64,000 nt of DNA, taken from Pseudonocardia cypriaca. GTDB taxonomy: Bacteria > Actinomycetota > Actinomycetes > Mycobacteriales > Pseudonocardiaceae. Below are positions 43,704 through 52,158 of this stretch, one piece after another. Below the pieces are notes generated by a model, which saw nothing but the letters and a program-made list of their open reading frames with translations, did no database searches and was not told the origin of the DNA. Every line of letters starts with the position of its first letter. The stretch's first letter is position 1. The stretch covers positions 372,001 to 436,000 of the forward strand of contig NZ_VFPH01000003.1 of NCBI RefSeq assembly GCF_006717045.1. Direction: 5' to 3'. Both the position numbers and the translations under genes were made by a program.

Positions 43704-45265
43704 GACCGCCCCGCCAGCTGCCGGCGCGCCACCTTGCCGGTGGGGGTGCGCGGGAGCGCGTCGGTGAACTCGATCACCGAGGGCACCTTGAACCTGGCCA
43801 GCCGCTCCGTGCAGTGGGCACGCACGTCGTCCTTCGTCAGCTCCGCGCCCTCGGCCCGCACCAGCACGGCCTTGACCGCCTCGCCGGTGTTCTCGTCGGG
43901 GACGCCGACCACGGCGGCCTCGGCCACCGCGGACAGCTCCGCGAGCACGTTCTCCACCTCGCGCGGGTACACGTTGAAGCCGTTGACGATCACCAGGTCC
44001 GACGAGCGGTCGACGAGGTGCAGATCGCCGTCGTGGTCCAGGAAACCGACGTCGGCGGTGCGGAACCAGCCGTCCGCGTCCGGGCCGCCCTCTCCGTCGG
44101 GCCAGTAGCCGGAGAAGAGGTTGGGCCCGCGCACGGCCACCAGCCCGGTGTCGTGCGCCGGGTCGGAGATGTCCTCGTCGATGTCCTCCGGGTCCGGTTC
44201 GTGCTGGACCTCGATCGGGCGACCCTCGCGGTCGACCAGCCGCAGCTCGACCCCGGGCAGGGGACGGCCGACCGACCCGGGCTTCGGCGGACCGCCGATC
44301 TCGTTCATCGTGAGCACGGGGCCTGCCTCGGTGAGGCCGTAGCCCTCGTAGATCGGCAGCCCGGTGACCGTGCGGAACTCGTCGAGCCACTGCGCGGGCA
44401 GCGGCGCACCACCGGAGGTGCACAGCCGCACGCCCGCGGTGGCGGCGCGCAGCTCCTCGGGCGGGAGCTCGAGCAGCGCCCGGAACATTGAGGGCACGCC
44501 TGCCATCCCGCTCACCCGCTCCCGCACGAGCACGTCGGCGACGTGGGCCGGGTCGAAGCGCTCGGTGAGCACGGTGGTGGCGCCCGCCCAGCAGGCCTGC
44601 AGGAGCCCCGCGGCGAGGCCGAAGACGTGGAAGAGGGGGATGGACAGCAGCACCCGGTCCACCGGCAGCACGGGCGCGGGCCGCAGCGCCGCTGTCTGCT
44701 CGCGGTTGGCGAGCACGGCGCGGTGCGTGAGCTGGACCCCGCGGGGGCTCCCCGTCGTGCCGGACGTGTAGATCAGCAGCGCGAGGTCCTCGCCGCCGCC
44801 GACCGCATCCACGGCCGGCGTCGCCGGGTCGGGACGAAGATCGGGTGGTGGGAGCAGAGCGGCCCCGCGCGGGGGGCCGCAGCGATGCGCGGCGTCGTCA
44901 CCCTCCGCAGCCACGACGACAGCCGGCCGGCAGTCGTCGAGCACGATCTCGAGCTCGCGCGCGACCGCGACCGGCCCGAACGGGACGGACACGGCGCCCG
45001 CCCGTAGCGCACCGAGCACCGACACGCAGAACGCGGCACTGTTGCCGAGCCGCACGAGCACGCGCTCGCCCGCCCCGGCGCCGGCCTCCCGCAGCCGGCC
45101 GGCCTCCGCGTTCACCGCCGCGTCGAACTTCGCCCACGTCAGCGTGACGCCGCTGGTCACGTCGACGACCGCAGGCAGGTCGGGCGTGCTGCGCGCCGCC
45201 CGCGCGACCAGCTCCGCCAGGTGGTGCGGGGTCCCGTCCTGCGGGCTGCCGGTAGGGCTGTCCAC
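43700..45265 (-). CDS. AMP-binding acyl-CoA synthetase
   Basis: 521-residue ANL-superfamily ligase, probably activating a fatty or aromatic acid with CoA. P-loop IYTSGTTGSPRGVQLTH, GYGLTEAGP, GWFRTADVGF and the catalytic Lys in PRTPTGKVARRQL. An insertion rich in Asp/Glu (EPDPEDIDEDISDPAHD) lies near residue 370. GGGAG precedes GTG 45265. Substrate unknown. Transcribed with the glutaredoxin-like gene and away from the sigma factor gene. Confidence 0.92.
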   Translation of the reverse strand: MDSPTGSPQDGTPHHLAELVARAARSTPDLPAVVDVTSGVTLTWAKFDAAVNAEAGRLREAGAGAGERVLVRLGNSAAFCVSVLGALRAGAVSVPFGPVAVARELEIVLDDCRPAVVVAAEGDDAAHRCGPPRGAALLPPPDLRPDPATPAVDAVGGGEDLALLIYTSGTTGSPRGVQLTHRAVLANREQTAALRPAPVLPVDRVLLSIPLFHVFGLAAGLLQACWAGATTVLTERFDPAHVADVLVRERVSGMAGVPSMFRALLELPPEELRAATAGVRLCTSGGAPLPAQWLDEFRTVTGLPIYEGYGLTEAGPVLTMNEIGGPPKPGSVGRPLPGVELRLVDREGRPIEVQHEPDPEDIDEDISDPAHDTGLVAVRGPNLFSGYWPDGEGGPDADGWFRTADVGFLDHDGDLHLVDRSSDLVIVNGFNVYPREVENVLAELSAVAEAAVVGVPDENTGEAVKAVLVRAEGAELTKDDVRAHCTERLARFKVPSVIEFTDALPRTPTGKVARRQLAGRS

Positions 45266-45559
45266 GGTTCTCCCAAGGGTCGGCGCTGCGCCGGATGGCC
45301 TCGACCGCGAGTCTGGCACGAACCGGGTGGCCCGGCGGCGGTGCACTTCGACGGTCGGCGCTCCTGCACGCCGGCTTCACGCCGACGACACGCGGGAAAC
45401 GATGACGCTGACCGCGCGTAGTCGCCCGCTCACCGGAACACGGGCGCGGCGAACGGTGGTGCGTGTTTCGCCACACCTGCCCGCCCGTATGCTCCGCCGC
45501 TACAGCCAACTCAACGGCCGACCCACGAGATCGTCGCGAAGCTCACCCGAGGGAGTGGC

Positions 45560-45691
45560 ATGCAGTCTGTCGCCGCCGGCGCACCGCGGGCCGACCCGAC
45601 GGACGCCTGTGCGTTGCGCAGACGCTCTGCACGGCGTCCCGACCATCGGCCTACCGACCGATCCGGACCCAGGGCCTGCCGGGAGCCATGA
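45560..45691 (+). CDS. Possible leader ORF upstream of the sigma factor gene
   Basis: 43-codon frame with a strong GAGGGAG five nt before ATG 45560. Its stop TGA overlaps an in-frame ATG (45688) of the sigma factor frame. This could be a translated leader that couples to an extended sigma factor start, or chance. The product is Arg-rich and matches no family I know. The rest of the 45266-45762 gap has no other supported gene. Confidence 0.3.
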   Translation: MQSVAAGAPRADPTDACALRRRSARRPDHRPTDRSGPRACREP

Positions 45692-45762
45692 CCCGTCCCG
45701 CGCGACAGCCTCGGCTGCTCCCCACCGAGACCACCCGCCCCCGGGCGGGTGAAGAGGTACAG

Positions 45763-46479
45763 ATGCCCCCGACCACAGCTCCCCGCGTAGGTCCCGCCGG
45801 TCCACCGCCCCAAGCGGGCGTGACGCGTCCTCCGCTCCCGCTCCCCCGACGGCACAGCCCTGGCGAGTCCACGGCCGCCGCGGACGACCCGGCGCCCCGC
45901 CCGCACGACGCGGACCCGGCGCCCCACGAGGAGACCGGCGGCGCCTGGGCCCTCGTGAAGGCGGCGCAGGAGGGCGACATGGTCGCCTTCGGCGATCTGT
46001 TCGACCGCTACTACGACGTCGTCTTCCGCTACGTGCTCTTCCGCACCGGCGACCGCACCCTGGCCGAGGACCTCACCCAGGAGACGTTCGTCCGCGCCCT
46101 GCGCCGCATCTCGTCGGTCAGCTACCAGGGCCGCGACATCGGTGCGTGGTTCGTCACCATCGCCCGGAACCTGATCTTCGACCACGTGAAGTCCAGCCGG
46201 TACCGGCTGGAGCAGACCACGAGCGAGATCGTCGAGCTCTCGCCGAGCACGGGTGGCCCCGAGCAGCAGGTGCTGGACGGCGCCACCAACGACGAGCTGC
46301 TCCGCTGTGTCCGGAAACTGAACCCCGACCAGCAGGAATGCATCCAGCTCCGCTTCCTGCAGGGCCTGTCCGTGGCCGAAACGGCCGAGATCATGGACCG
46401 CAACGAGGGTGCCGTCAAGGCCCTGCAACATCGAGCGGTCCGACGGCTCGCCCAGCTGCTCCCGGAGGGTCTCCGATGA
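45763..46479 (+). CDS. ECF sigma factor, BldN-like
   Basis: 238-residue extracytoplasmic-function sigma factor. Region 2: AFGDLFDRYYDVVFRYVLFRTGDRTLAEDLT then RRISSVSYQGRDIGAWFVTIARNLIFDHVKSS; region 4: DQQECIQLRFLQGLSVAETAEIM then EGAVKALQHRAVRRLAQLLP. These are nearly the same as Streptomyces BldN, which controls chaplins and rodlins. ATG 45763 has GAAGAGG five nt upstream; ATG 45688 would add 25 residues, giving about 85 before region 2, close to the cleaved pro-sequence of BldN. Followed by its probable anti-sigma gene. Confidence 0.88.
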   Translation: MPPTTAPRVGPAGPPPQAGVTRPPLPLPRRHSPGESTAAADDPAPRPHDADPAPHEETGGAWALVKAAQEGDMVAFGDLFDRYYDVVFRYVLFRTGDRTLAEDLTQETFVRALRRISSVSYQGRDIGAWFVTIARNLIFDHVKSSRYRLEQTTSEIVELSPSTGGPEQQVLDGATNDELLRCVRKLNPDQQECIQLRFLQGLSVAETAEIMDRNEGAVKALQHRAVRRLAQLLPEGLR

Positions 46480-46561
46480 TCCGCAGCGATATCGCATCCA
46501 CCGCCCGCCGTGTTACAGGTGCGGCGAATGAACGACTCAATGCGGTGAACGGTCTTGATGC

Positions 46562-46589
46562 CGTAACCCCTCGCCGACCCGCTCGTTGT
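46562..46589 (+). promoter_or_regulatory. Candidate BldN-type promoter for the anti-sigma gene
   Basis: CGTAAC (46562-46567), a 16-nt spacer, then CGTTGT (46584-46589). The Streptomyces BldN promoter pattern, as I recall it, is CGTAAC-N16-CGTTGA, so this matches at 11 of 12 positions with the exact spacing. It lies 59 nt before the GTG at 46649, in the gap between the sigma and anti-sigma genes. Confidence 0.72.
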
Positions 46590-46648
46590 AGGGCTGAAGG
46601 CCGCGCCGCGCACGCTCGCGGCACGGGTACTGACAGCGCAGGGATGCA

Positions 46649-48016
46649 GTGAGGACGGCCAACATGCCCGCCGGACAGGGCAAGGACGCAGAGGAGCGGT
46701 TCGCCGCCGCCGTGGAGTCGAGGTCACCCCTCGCCGCCGCGGACGACGCCGATCTCGCCCGGGAACTCGAGATCGTGGCCATGCTGCGGTCACGGGGTGC
46801 GGCTTTCGCGCCGGACGCCGACACGAAGGCCCGGGCCAAGCAACGCCTCATGGCAGTGCTCGCCGCCGAGCAGGGCGGCCCGCGGCAGGCCCCCCGGGCC
46901 GTACCGGCACAGGCCGAGGCCGAGCTCACCGCGCCGCTCGGCCGGCTGGCCGAGCGCACGGACGTGGACCCCGCAGCCGAGACGGCGCTGATCGAGCCGA
47001 TCCGCGCGGACCTCGCGCCCGACTCCGAGACGGACGACGCGGGCACGCTGGCCGAGCCGATCCCGCTCCACGGCGGCAAGCGGGCCGGCCGCGGAGCCCG
47101 CCACAGCCTCGGCGGCCGCTCGAGGCGTCCGGTCCTCGCCGGGCTGCGCGGCCGGGTGGTGTTCGTCGGTGCGGCGGCTGCCGCCGCGCTGCTCGCGATC
47201 GCCAGCGGCGGGGTCCTCGCCAGCAGCAACGCGCTGCCGGGCGACACCCTCTACCCGGTCAAGCGGGTCGCCGAGTCTGCAGGCCTCGCCCTCACCTTCG
47301 ACGAGGCCGACCGGGCGCGCCGGCACCTGGAGATCGCCGCGACCCGGCTCTCCGAGGTGGAGCAGCTCGCCCACGACTCGCAGGCGGCGCCCGCGCCCGA
47401 GGTGTTCACCGAGGCGATGGACGACTTCGACAGCGCCACCAACGAGGGCTCCCAGCTGCTGCTCTCCACCGCCGCGACCGACAACGGGGGCACGGCGGCC
47501 GAGGACCTGCACAAGTGGGCCACCGAGCAGTCGAACCGGCTCGCCGAGCTCGAGCCGGAGCTGCCGCCGTCGGCTGATGCCGGCACGTCGAAGCAGCTGC
47601 TCCAGCGGCTGCTCGGCCAGACCGGCGGGCTCGAGACCGACAGCGACGCCTCCCGTCGCACCGCCGACGAGAGCGATGGCGGGTCGGGCTCCGAGGACGC
47701 CACGGAGGACCCCACCACCACGAAGGACAAGAAGGACTCGTCGGACGCGAACGAGACCGACGAGCCGTCGCGCAGCTCGGAGAAGAGCACCGAGCGCGAG
47801 AACCCGCGGCTTCTTCCCGACCTCTCCCCGAACACGAACCGGGACGAGGACGAGAAGTCGACCGGTTCCGCGAGCGAGGACGAGGACAGCGGGTCGACGT
47901 CCGAGTCGGACTCGGATGAAGGCGGCGACGGCAACGTGTCGGTGCCGCTGCCGCTGCTGCCCCCCGTCACGCTTCCGCCGCTGCTTCCGGGCATGCCCGG
48001 GATCACCATCGGCTGA
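46649..48016 (+). CDS. Membrane anti-sigma factor, RsbN-like, with DUF5667 domain
   Basis: 455 residues. A helical N-terminal region (EERFAAAVESRSPLAAADDADLARELEIVAML) should bind the sigma factor; one membrane span lies near residues 170-190 (GAAAAAALLAIASGGVLA), followed by the DUF5667 segment NALPGDTLYPVKRVAE. The outside tail is very acidic and Ser-rich (residues about 330-440) and ends in a Pro/Leu-rich piece. Position after a BldN-like sigma gene mirrors rsbN of Streptomyces. GTG 46649; ATG 46664 with GAGGA upstream is possible. Confidence 0.85.
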   Translation: MRTANMPAGQGKDAEERFAAAVESRSPLAAADDADLARELEIVAMLRSRGAAFAPDADTKARAKQRLMAVLAAEQGGPRQAPRAVPAQAEAELTAPLGRLAERTDVDPAAETALIEPIRADLAPDSETDDAGTLAEPIPLHGGKRAGRGARHSLGGRSRRPVLAGLRGRVVFVGAAAAAALLAIASGGVLASSNALPGDTLYPVKRVAESAGLALTFDEADRARRHLEIAATRLSEVEQLAHDSQAAPAPEVFTEAMDDFDSATNEGSQLLLSTAATDNGGTAAEDLHKWATEQSNRLAELEPELPPSADAGTSKQLLQRLLGQTGGLETDSDASRRTADESDGGSGSEDATEDPTTTKDKKDSSDANETDEPSRSSEKSTERENPRLLPDLSPNTNRDEDEKSTGSASEDEDSGSTSESDSDEGGDGNVSVPLPLLPPVTLPPLLPGMPGITIG

Positions 48017-48026
48017 GCCGCATCGT

Positions 48027-48068
48027 CGTGAAGGCCGTCGCGGGACACGTTCCGCGGCGGCCTTCACG
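48027..48068. terminator. Terminator hairpin after the anti-sigma gene
   Basis: CGTGAAGGCCGTCGCGGGA pairs with TCCGCGGCGGCCTTCACG (about 18 bp, one or two mismatches, short loop). It begins 10 nt after the stop and should end the sigma/anti-sigma transcript. Confidence 0.8.
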
Positions 48069-48174
48069 TCGTACGGGACGCCCGGATCGCCCATCGAGCG
48101 CCGGGAGCGGACCGGCCTCGTCCATTCGCCCGACAACAGTAGGCTGAGGTCTCGTGACCCACGGAGGCCCGTAG

Positions 48175-49125
48175 GTGGCTGAACAAGAACCTCGCGAACC
48201 GCTGTCCCCCACCGGCTCCGGGGAGTTGAGCGGCGCCACCGAGACACCGGGGGTGGTCGCTTCCGCCACTTCCACCGACCCTGCGGTCCGCGCCGGAGAG
48301 GCCGCCGCCGCGGCGGCCGTGGCGGCGGGCGACAGCGGCCCGGCCGACGTCCCGCTCACCGACCTCACCGCCGCCGCGTTCTTCGACGTCGACAACACGA
48401 TGATGGTCGGCGCCTCGATCTTCCACTTCGCCCGCGGGCTCGCGGCGCGGAAGTTCTTCACCACGGCCGACCTCGTCGGCTTCGCGTGGCAGCAGTTCAA
48501 GTTCCGCATCGGTGGCCGGGAAACCACGTACTCCACCACCACCGGCCGCGACACAGCGCTCTCCTTCGTCGCGGGCCGGCCGGTCGCGGAGATCACCGCG
48601 CTCGGTGAGGAGATCTACGACGAGCTGATGGCCGACCGGATCTGGGCGGGCACCCGGGCGCTCGCCCAGATGCACCTGGACGCCGGCCAGCGCGTCTGGC
48701 TCGTCACCGCCACCCCCGTGGAGCTGGCCCTCATCATCGCCCGCAGGCTGGGGCTCACCGGGGCGCTGGGCACCGTGGCCGAGAGCGTCGACGGGCTCTA
48801 CACCGGCCGGCTTGTCGGCGAGATCCTGCACGGGCCCGCGAAGGCCCACGCCGTCCGGGCCCTCGCCGTCACCGAGGGGCTGGACCTGCGCCGGTGCACG
48901 GCCTACTCCGACTCCGTCAACGACGTCCCGATGCTCTCGGCCGTCGGCACCGCGGTGGCCGTCAACCCCGACTCGGAGCTGCGCGACATCGCGAAGGAGC
49001 GGGGCTGGCAGGTCCGCGACTTCCGCACCGGCCGCAAGGCGGCCAAGATCGGCATGCACTCGGTGCTCGGCGCAGGCGCGATCGCCGGCGTCGTCGCAGC
49101 GGGCCTGGCCGCCCGCCGCCGCTGA
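48175..49125 (+). CDS. HAD-IB family phosphatase (SerB-like)
   Basis: 316-residue haloacid-dehalogenase-type hydrolase. The nucleophile Asp71 and acid/base Asp73 are in FFDVDNTMM; motif II is VTATPVELAL; motif III AYSDSVNDVPMLSAVG. The first 60 residues are Ala/Gly-rich and disordered; the C-terminus has a hydrophobic stretch (LGAGAIAGVVAAGLAA). Related proteins are called SerB or CicA-like; substrates may be phosphoserine or lysophospholipids. Convergent with the acyltransferase gene, 12 nt apart. Confidence 0.88.
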   Translation: MAEQEPREPLSPTGSGELSGATETPGVVASATSTDPAVRAGEAAAAAAVAAGDSGPADVPLTDLTAAAFFDVDNTMMVGASIFHFARGLAARKFFTTADLVGFAWQQFKFRIGGRETTYSTTTGRDTALSFVAGRPVAEITALGEEIYDELMADRIWAGTRALAQMHLDAGQRVWLVTATPVELALIIARRLGLTGALGTVAESVDGLYTGRLVGEILHGPAKAHAVRALAVTEGLDLRRCTAYSDSVNDVPMLSAVGTAVAVNPDSELRDIAKERGWQVRDFRTGRKAAKIGMHSVLGAGAIAGVVAAGLAARRR

Positions 49126-49137
49126 CCGGGCGGGTGC

Positions 49138-50151
49138 TCAGCCGAAGAAGGCGCTCCTGCGCTGGCTGAGCAGCCGGTAGAGGGTGTGCTGGATCGTCTC
49201 GCGCACCTGGTCGGTCAGGTTGAACACCGTCATCGGGTCGTCCGCGTCGGCCCGGTCGATCTCGTCGGTGCGGATCGGCTCGCCGAACTCGATGTACCAC
49301 TTCGACGGCAGCGGCACGAGCCCGAGCGGCCCGAACAGCGGGAACAGCGGCGTGATCGGGAAGTACGGTGCCCCGAGGAGGCGGGCGAGCGGCTTGATGT
49401 CGCCGATCTTCGGATAGATCTCCTCCGCGCCGACGATCGCGCACGGGATGATCGGCACCCCGGTGCGCAACGCGGCCGCCACGAACCCGCCGCGGCCGAA
49501 CCGCTGCAGCTTGTACCGGTCGCGGAACGGCTTGCCGATGCCCTTGAAGCCCTCCGGCCACACGCCGACGAGCTCGCCGGACGACATCAGCCGCTCCGCA
49601 TCCGGCATGCACGCCAGCGTGCTGCCCTGCTTGCGGGCCAGCGCGCCGACCACGGGCAGCTGGAACATCAGATCGGCCCCGAGCATGCGCAGGTGCCGCT
49701 GCGCGGGATGGTCGTCGTGCAGGGCCACCATCGCCATCAGGGAGTCGAGTGGGAGCGTGCCCGAGTGGTTCGCGACGACCAGCGCGCCGCCGACGTCGGG
49801 CACGTTGTCCATGCCGATCGTCTCCACCCTGAACCAGCTGCGGTACAGCGGCCGGAGCGCGGGCAGGATGACGTTCTCGGTGAGGTCGGCGTCGAAGCCG
49901 AACTCGTCGACGGCGTAGTCGCCCTCCATCCGCCTGCGCAGGAAGGCCAGCACGTCCGCCAGCGCCTCCTCCCACGGGCCCGGCACGCCGTCCTCCGGCT
50001 CGGTGCCCGGCGGCACCTCGTCGGCGTCACTCCACGCCGTCCGGCGGTCCTCGACGCGCAGCGGGATCACCCGGGCTTCGGTCGTGCCGGCTCGCTCCTC
50101 GTCGGCCCGGGGGTCGGCGGGCCTGTGCACGGCGCGGCGGCGGGGCGTCAT
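49138..50151 (-). CDS. Lysophospholipid acyltransferase-like protein (PlsC fold)
   Basis: 337-residue acyltransferase. The catalytic motif reads NHSGTLPLD (His129, Asp136), spaced by six residues instead of the usual four (HX4D); further motifs are FGRGGFVAAALRTGVPIIPCAIVG. This variant is typical of the Rv0502-like group (from memory). It probably acylates a lysophospholipid or related acceptor at the membrane. The first 70 residues are charged. It follows the epimerase gene by 92 nt and may be cotranscribed. Confidence 0.85.
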   Translation of the reverse strand: MTPRRRAVHRPADPRADEERAGTTEARVIPLRVEDRRTAWSDADEVPPGTEPEDGVPGPWEEALADVLAFLRRRMEGDYAVDEFGFDADLTENVILPALRPLYRSWFRVETIGMDNVPDVGGALVVANHSGTLPLDSLMAMVALHDDHPAQRHLRMLGADLMFQLPVVGALARKQGSTLACMPDAERLMSSGELVGVWPEGFKGIGKPFRDRYKLQRFGRGGFVAAALRTGVPIIPCAIVGAEEIYPKIGDIKPLARLLGAPYFPITPLFPLFGPLGLVPLPSKWYIEFGEPIRTDEIDRADADDPMTVFNLTDQVRETIQHTLYRLLSQRRSAFFG

Positions 50152-50243
50152 CGCAGCATCCTCATCACTGGTTTCCTCGTAGCGGCTCGGTCATCGCTGC
50201 GCGGGCTCGGTCGTCGCTGCGCGGGCGGGGTCATCGCGGGTCG

Positions 50244-51281
50244 TCAACGGAGGGCGCGCGCGGCGGCGAGCACGCCCCGTTCCACCTCGGCGAACCGCTC
50301 CGGATCCACCACGGGGCGAAGTCCGCGGCCGCGAACGTAGTCGTCGAAGGCCTGCACGGTGGTCCAGCGCGGCGTGAAGCCGAACTGGCGCCGCAGGCGC
50401 CTGTTGTCCACCACGCGGCCGAAGTTGAGCAGGCGCATCTGCTCCGGTGAGAAGTCGACGAGCCGGGCGCTGCGGAACAGCCTGCTCACCGGGCCGACCA
50501 TCGGGCTGGGCACGGGGATCGGCACCCGGCCGGCCCGGCGGATGGCCTGCGAGAGCAGCAGCACGCCGTCGGCGGCGACGTTGAAGACGCCCGGGATGTC
50601 CTCGCTCGCCGCGCGTTCGAGCACCGCGAGCCCGTCCTCCTCGTGCAGCAGCTGCACGCGCGCGTCGTAGCCGAGCACGATCGGCACGGCCGGGAGCGCG
50701 AAGTACCGGGTGAACACCGTGTCGATGCGGGGGCCGATGAAGTTCGAGAACCGCAGCGTGGTGACCGACACGTCGGGGCGCCTGCGGGCGAACCCGCGCA
50801 GGTAGCCCTCGATCTCGACCGCGTCCTTGGCGTACCCGCCGGACGGCAGGTCCTTCGGCGTCATCGTCTCGTCGAACAGCGCGGGGTCGCGCGGGCTGGA
50901 CCCGTACACGGCGGTGGTGGACTTGAGCACCATGCGCCGCACCGACGGGGCCTTCTGGCACGCCGCGAGCAGCTGCATCGTGCCGATGACGTTCATCTCC
51001 TTCATCGCCACCCGGCCACCCGACGAGCCGGGGTTGGCGGAGAGCGATGCGTGGACGACGGTGTCGACGGACGCGGTGGAGATGACCTTCGAGATCAGCG
51101 GGTTGCGGATGTCGGCGCGGACGAACTCCGCGCGCCCCATCCGCCGGAGCAGATCGCGCGGTGGCGGCACGGTGTCCACCCCGAGCACCCGGTCGATGTC
51201 CGGATTCTGCGCGAGTCGAGCGGCGAGATGACCACCGAGGAACCGACTGACCCCGGTGACGAGCACGACGGATGGCGGCAC
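50244..51281 (-). CDS. NAD-dependent epimerase/dehydratase family protein
   Basis: 345-residue extended SDR. The dinucleotide motif is TGVSRFLGGHLA near the N-terminus; FNVAADGVL near the C-terminus. The catalytic YxxxK is not clear: the region reads GGYAKDAVEIEGY, with Lys two residues after Tyr, so catalysis may differ from UDP-glucose epimerase. Equivalent to the gene called galE2 in mycobacteria (from memory). GTG 51281 chosen over ATG 51302 because family homology begins at PPSVVLVTGVS and GGGGTAGGG precedes it. Confidence 0.88.
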   Translation of the reverse strand: MPPSVVLVTGVSRFLGGHLAARLAQNPDIDRVLGVDTVPPPRDLLRRMGRAEFVRADIRNPLISKVISTASVDTVVHASLSANPGSSGGRVAMKEMNVIGTMQLLAACQKAPSVRRMVLKSTTAVYGSSPRDPALFDETMTPKDLPSGGYAKDAVEIEGYLRGFARRRPDVSVTTLRFSNFIGPRIDTVFTRYFALPAVPIVLGYDARVQLLHEEDGLAVLERAASEDIPGVFNVAADGVLLLSQAIRRAGRVPIPVPSPMVGPVSRLFRSARLVDFSPEQMRLLNFGRVVDNRRLRRQFGFTPRWTTVQAFDDYVRGRGLRPVVDPERFAEVERGVLAAARALR

Positions 51282-51396
51282 GGCCCTACCCCAGGAACGC
51301 AAACGGATGCGGCGAGTGACCGATGGTAGACCGCCCGCGGCGGTAGCGCGGCCACGACTTGGCGGGAGTGAGCGGACGCACCGCAGGTAAACGCAA

Positions 51397-51427
51397 TCCC
51401 GGGCGCGGCGTCACACCGCGCCCGGGA
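51397..51427 (-). terminator. Perfect terminator hairpin after the bS22 gene
   Basis: TCCCGGGCGCGG and its exact complement around a 7-nt loop (CGTCACA). It is 17 nt past the stop of the small ribosomal protein gene and upstream of the epimerase gene. Confidence 0.85.
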
Positions 51428-51443
51428 GGCGGAAACGAGGGTG

Positions 51444-51545
51444 TTACTTGCCGAGCTTGCGCCGCTGCACGCGGGTCCTGCGGAGGAGCTTGCGGTGCTT
51501 CTTCTTCGACATCCGCTTGCGGCGCTTCTTGATGACGGAGCCCAT
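51444..51545 (-). CDS. Small ribosomal protein bS22 (AURKAIP1/COX24-like, 33 residues)
   Basis: 33-residue, extremely basic peptide: after MGSVIKK it is almost only Lys and Arg ([25 protein letters not shown]). This matches the actinobacterial protein found bound to the 30S subunit in mycobacterial ribosome structures and Rv0500B. It lies between the HTH gene and the epimerase gene, the conserved position. Too short for many gene finders. Own terminator downstream. Confidence 0.92.
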
Positions 51546-51717
51546 ACGTGGCGGCCCTTCCTGTCGGGACGCGGCCCGGGACTGGGCCACTGGTCGTGCG
51601 GTGGAGGTGCGGCCGGCCGGACGCAGCGCGAGCGCGTGCACGGCCGGGCGATGACCGGGGGCCTACTCTACCGGGGGTTCTCGGGCCGGGAGCGCCCCCG
51701 GGGTCATGGCCCCGCTC

Positions 51718-51927
51718 TCACCCCGCGTCGAAGTAGGCGCTGCGCAGGTACTCCTCCACCGCGTTCTTCGGTACGCGGAACGAGCGTCCGACGCGCGCGG
51801 CGGGCAGCTCCCCGCCGTGCACGAGCCGGTACACCGTCATCTTCGACACCCGCATCATGGCCGCGACCTCGGCGACCGTCAGGAACTGCACCTGCGACAG
51901 GTGTATCTCCGAAGGCTCGGACGGCAT
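51718..51927 (-). CDS. Excisionase-like helix-turn-helix protein
   Basis: 69-residue MerR/excisionase-type winged helix: LTVAEVAAMMRVSKMTVYRLVHGGELPAARVGRSFRVPKNAVEEYL, which is the DNA-binding domain alone, with no effector domain. Corresponds to Rv0500A (from memory), always between proC and the bS22 gene. The target is unknown. It has the same general fold as BldC, found at 26211 in this window. Confidence 0.9.
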   Translation of the reverse strand: MPSEPSEIHLSQVQFLTVAEVAAMMRVSKMTVYRLVHGGELPAARVGRSFRVPKNAVEEYLRSAYFDAG

Positions 51928-52084
51928 CCGATCACCGCTTTCATGGTCGCACCGGCCGCCCGGTCTCCCGTGACCGGGACGGCGCCGGTGTTCCGAATGA
52001 GCTTAGCGGTGCTGATGTGGCGTCACCGAGGGGAGTGCTGCGCAGGAGGGTGGCCGAGCGCGGCGCGTCCGGGTGATTCTGCTG

Positions 52085-52097
52085 GCCCCTTCGGGGC
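52085..52097 (-). terminator. Short hairpin in the gap after proC
   Basis: GCCCC-TTC-GGGGC, in the 231-nt region between proC and the HTH gene. It is about 60 nt past the proC stop and may help end its transcript. No gene is supported in this gap. Confidence 0.45.
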
Positions 52098-52158
52098 AGG
52101 CGGTCGGCGAGCAGGGGGCCGGCCCTCCGGCGCCGGTCCGCATCGAGACCGCCTCTGC

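Noticed and set aside
45511..46497. 328-residue minus-strand frame opposite the sigma factor gene
   Set aside because: Shadow of the BldN-like gene; no recognisable pattern.
51718..51927. Phage excisionase marking an integrated element
   Set aside because: No integrase, attachment site repeats or composition change; the gene is in a conserved core block, so it is a resident regulator.
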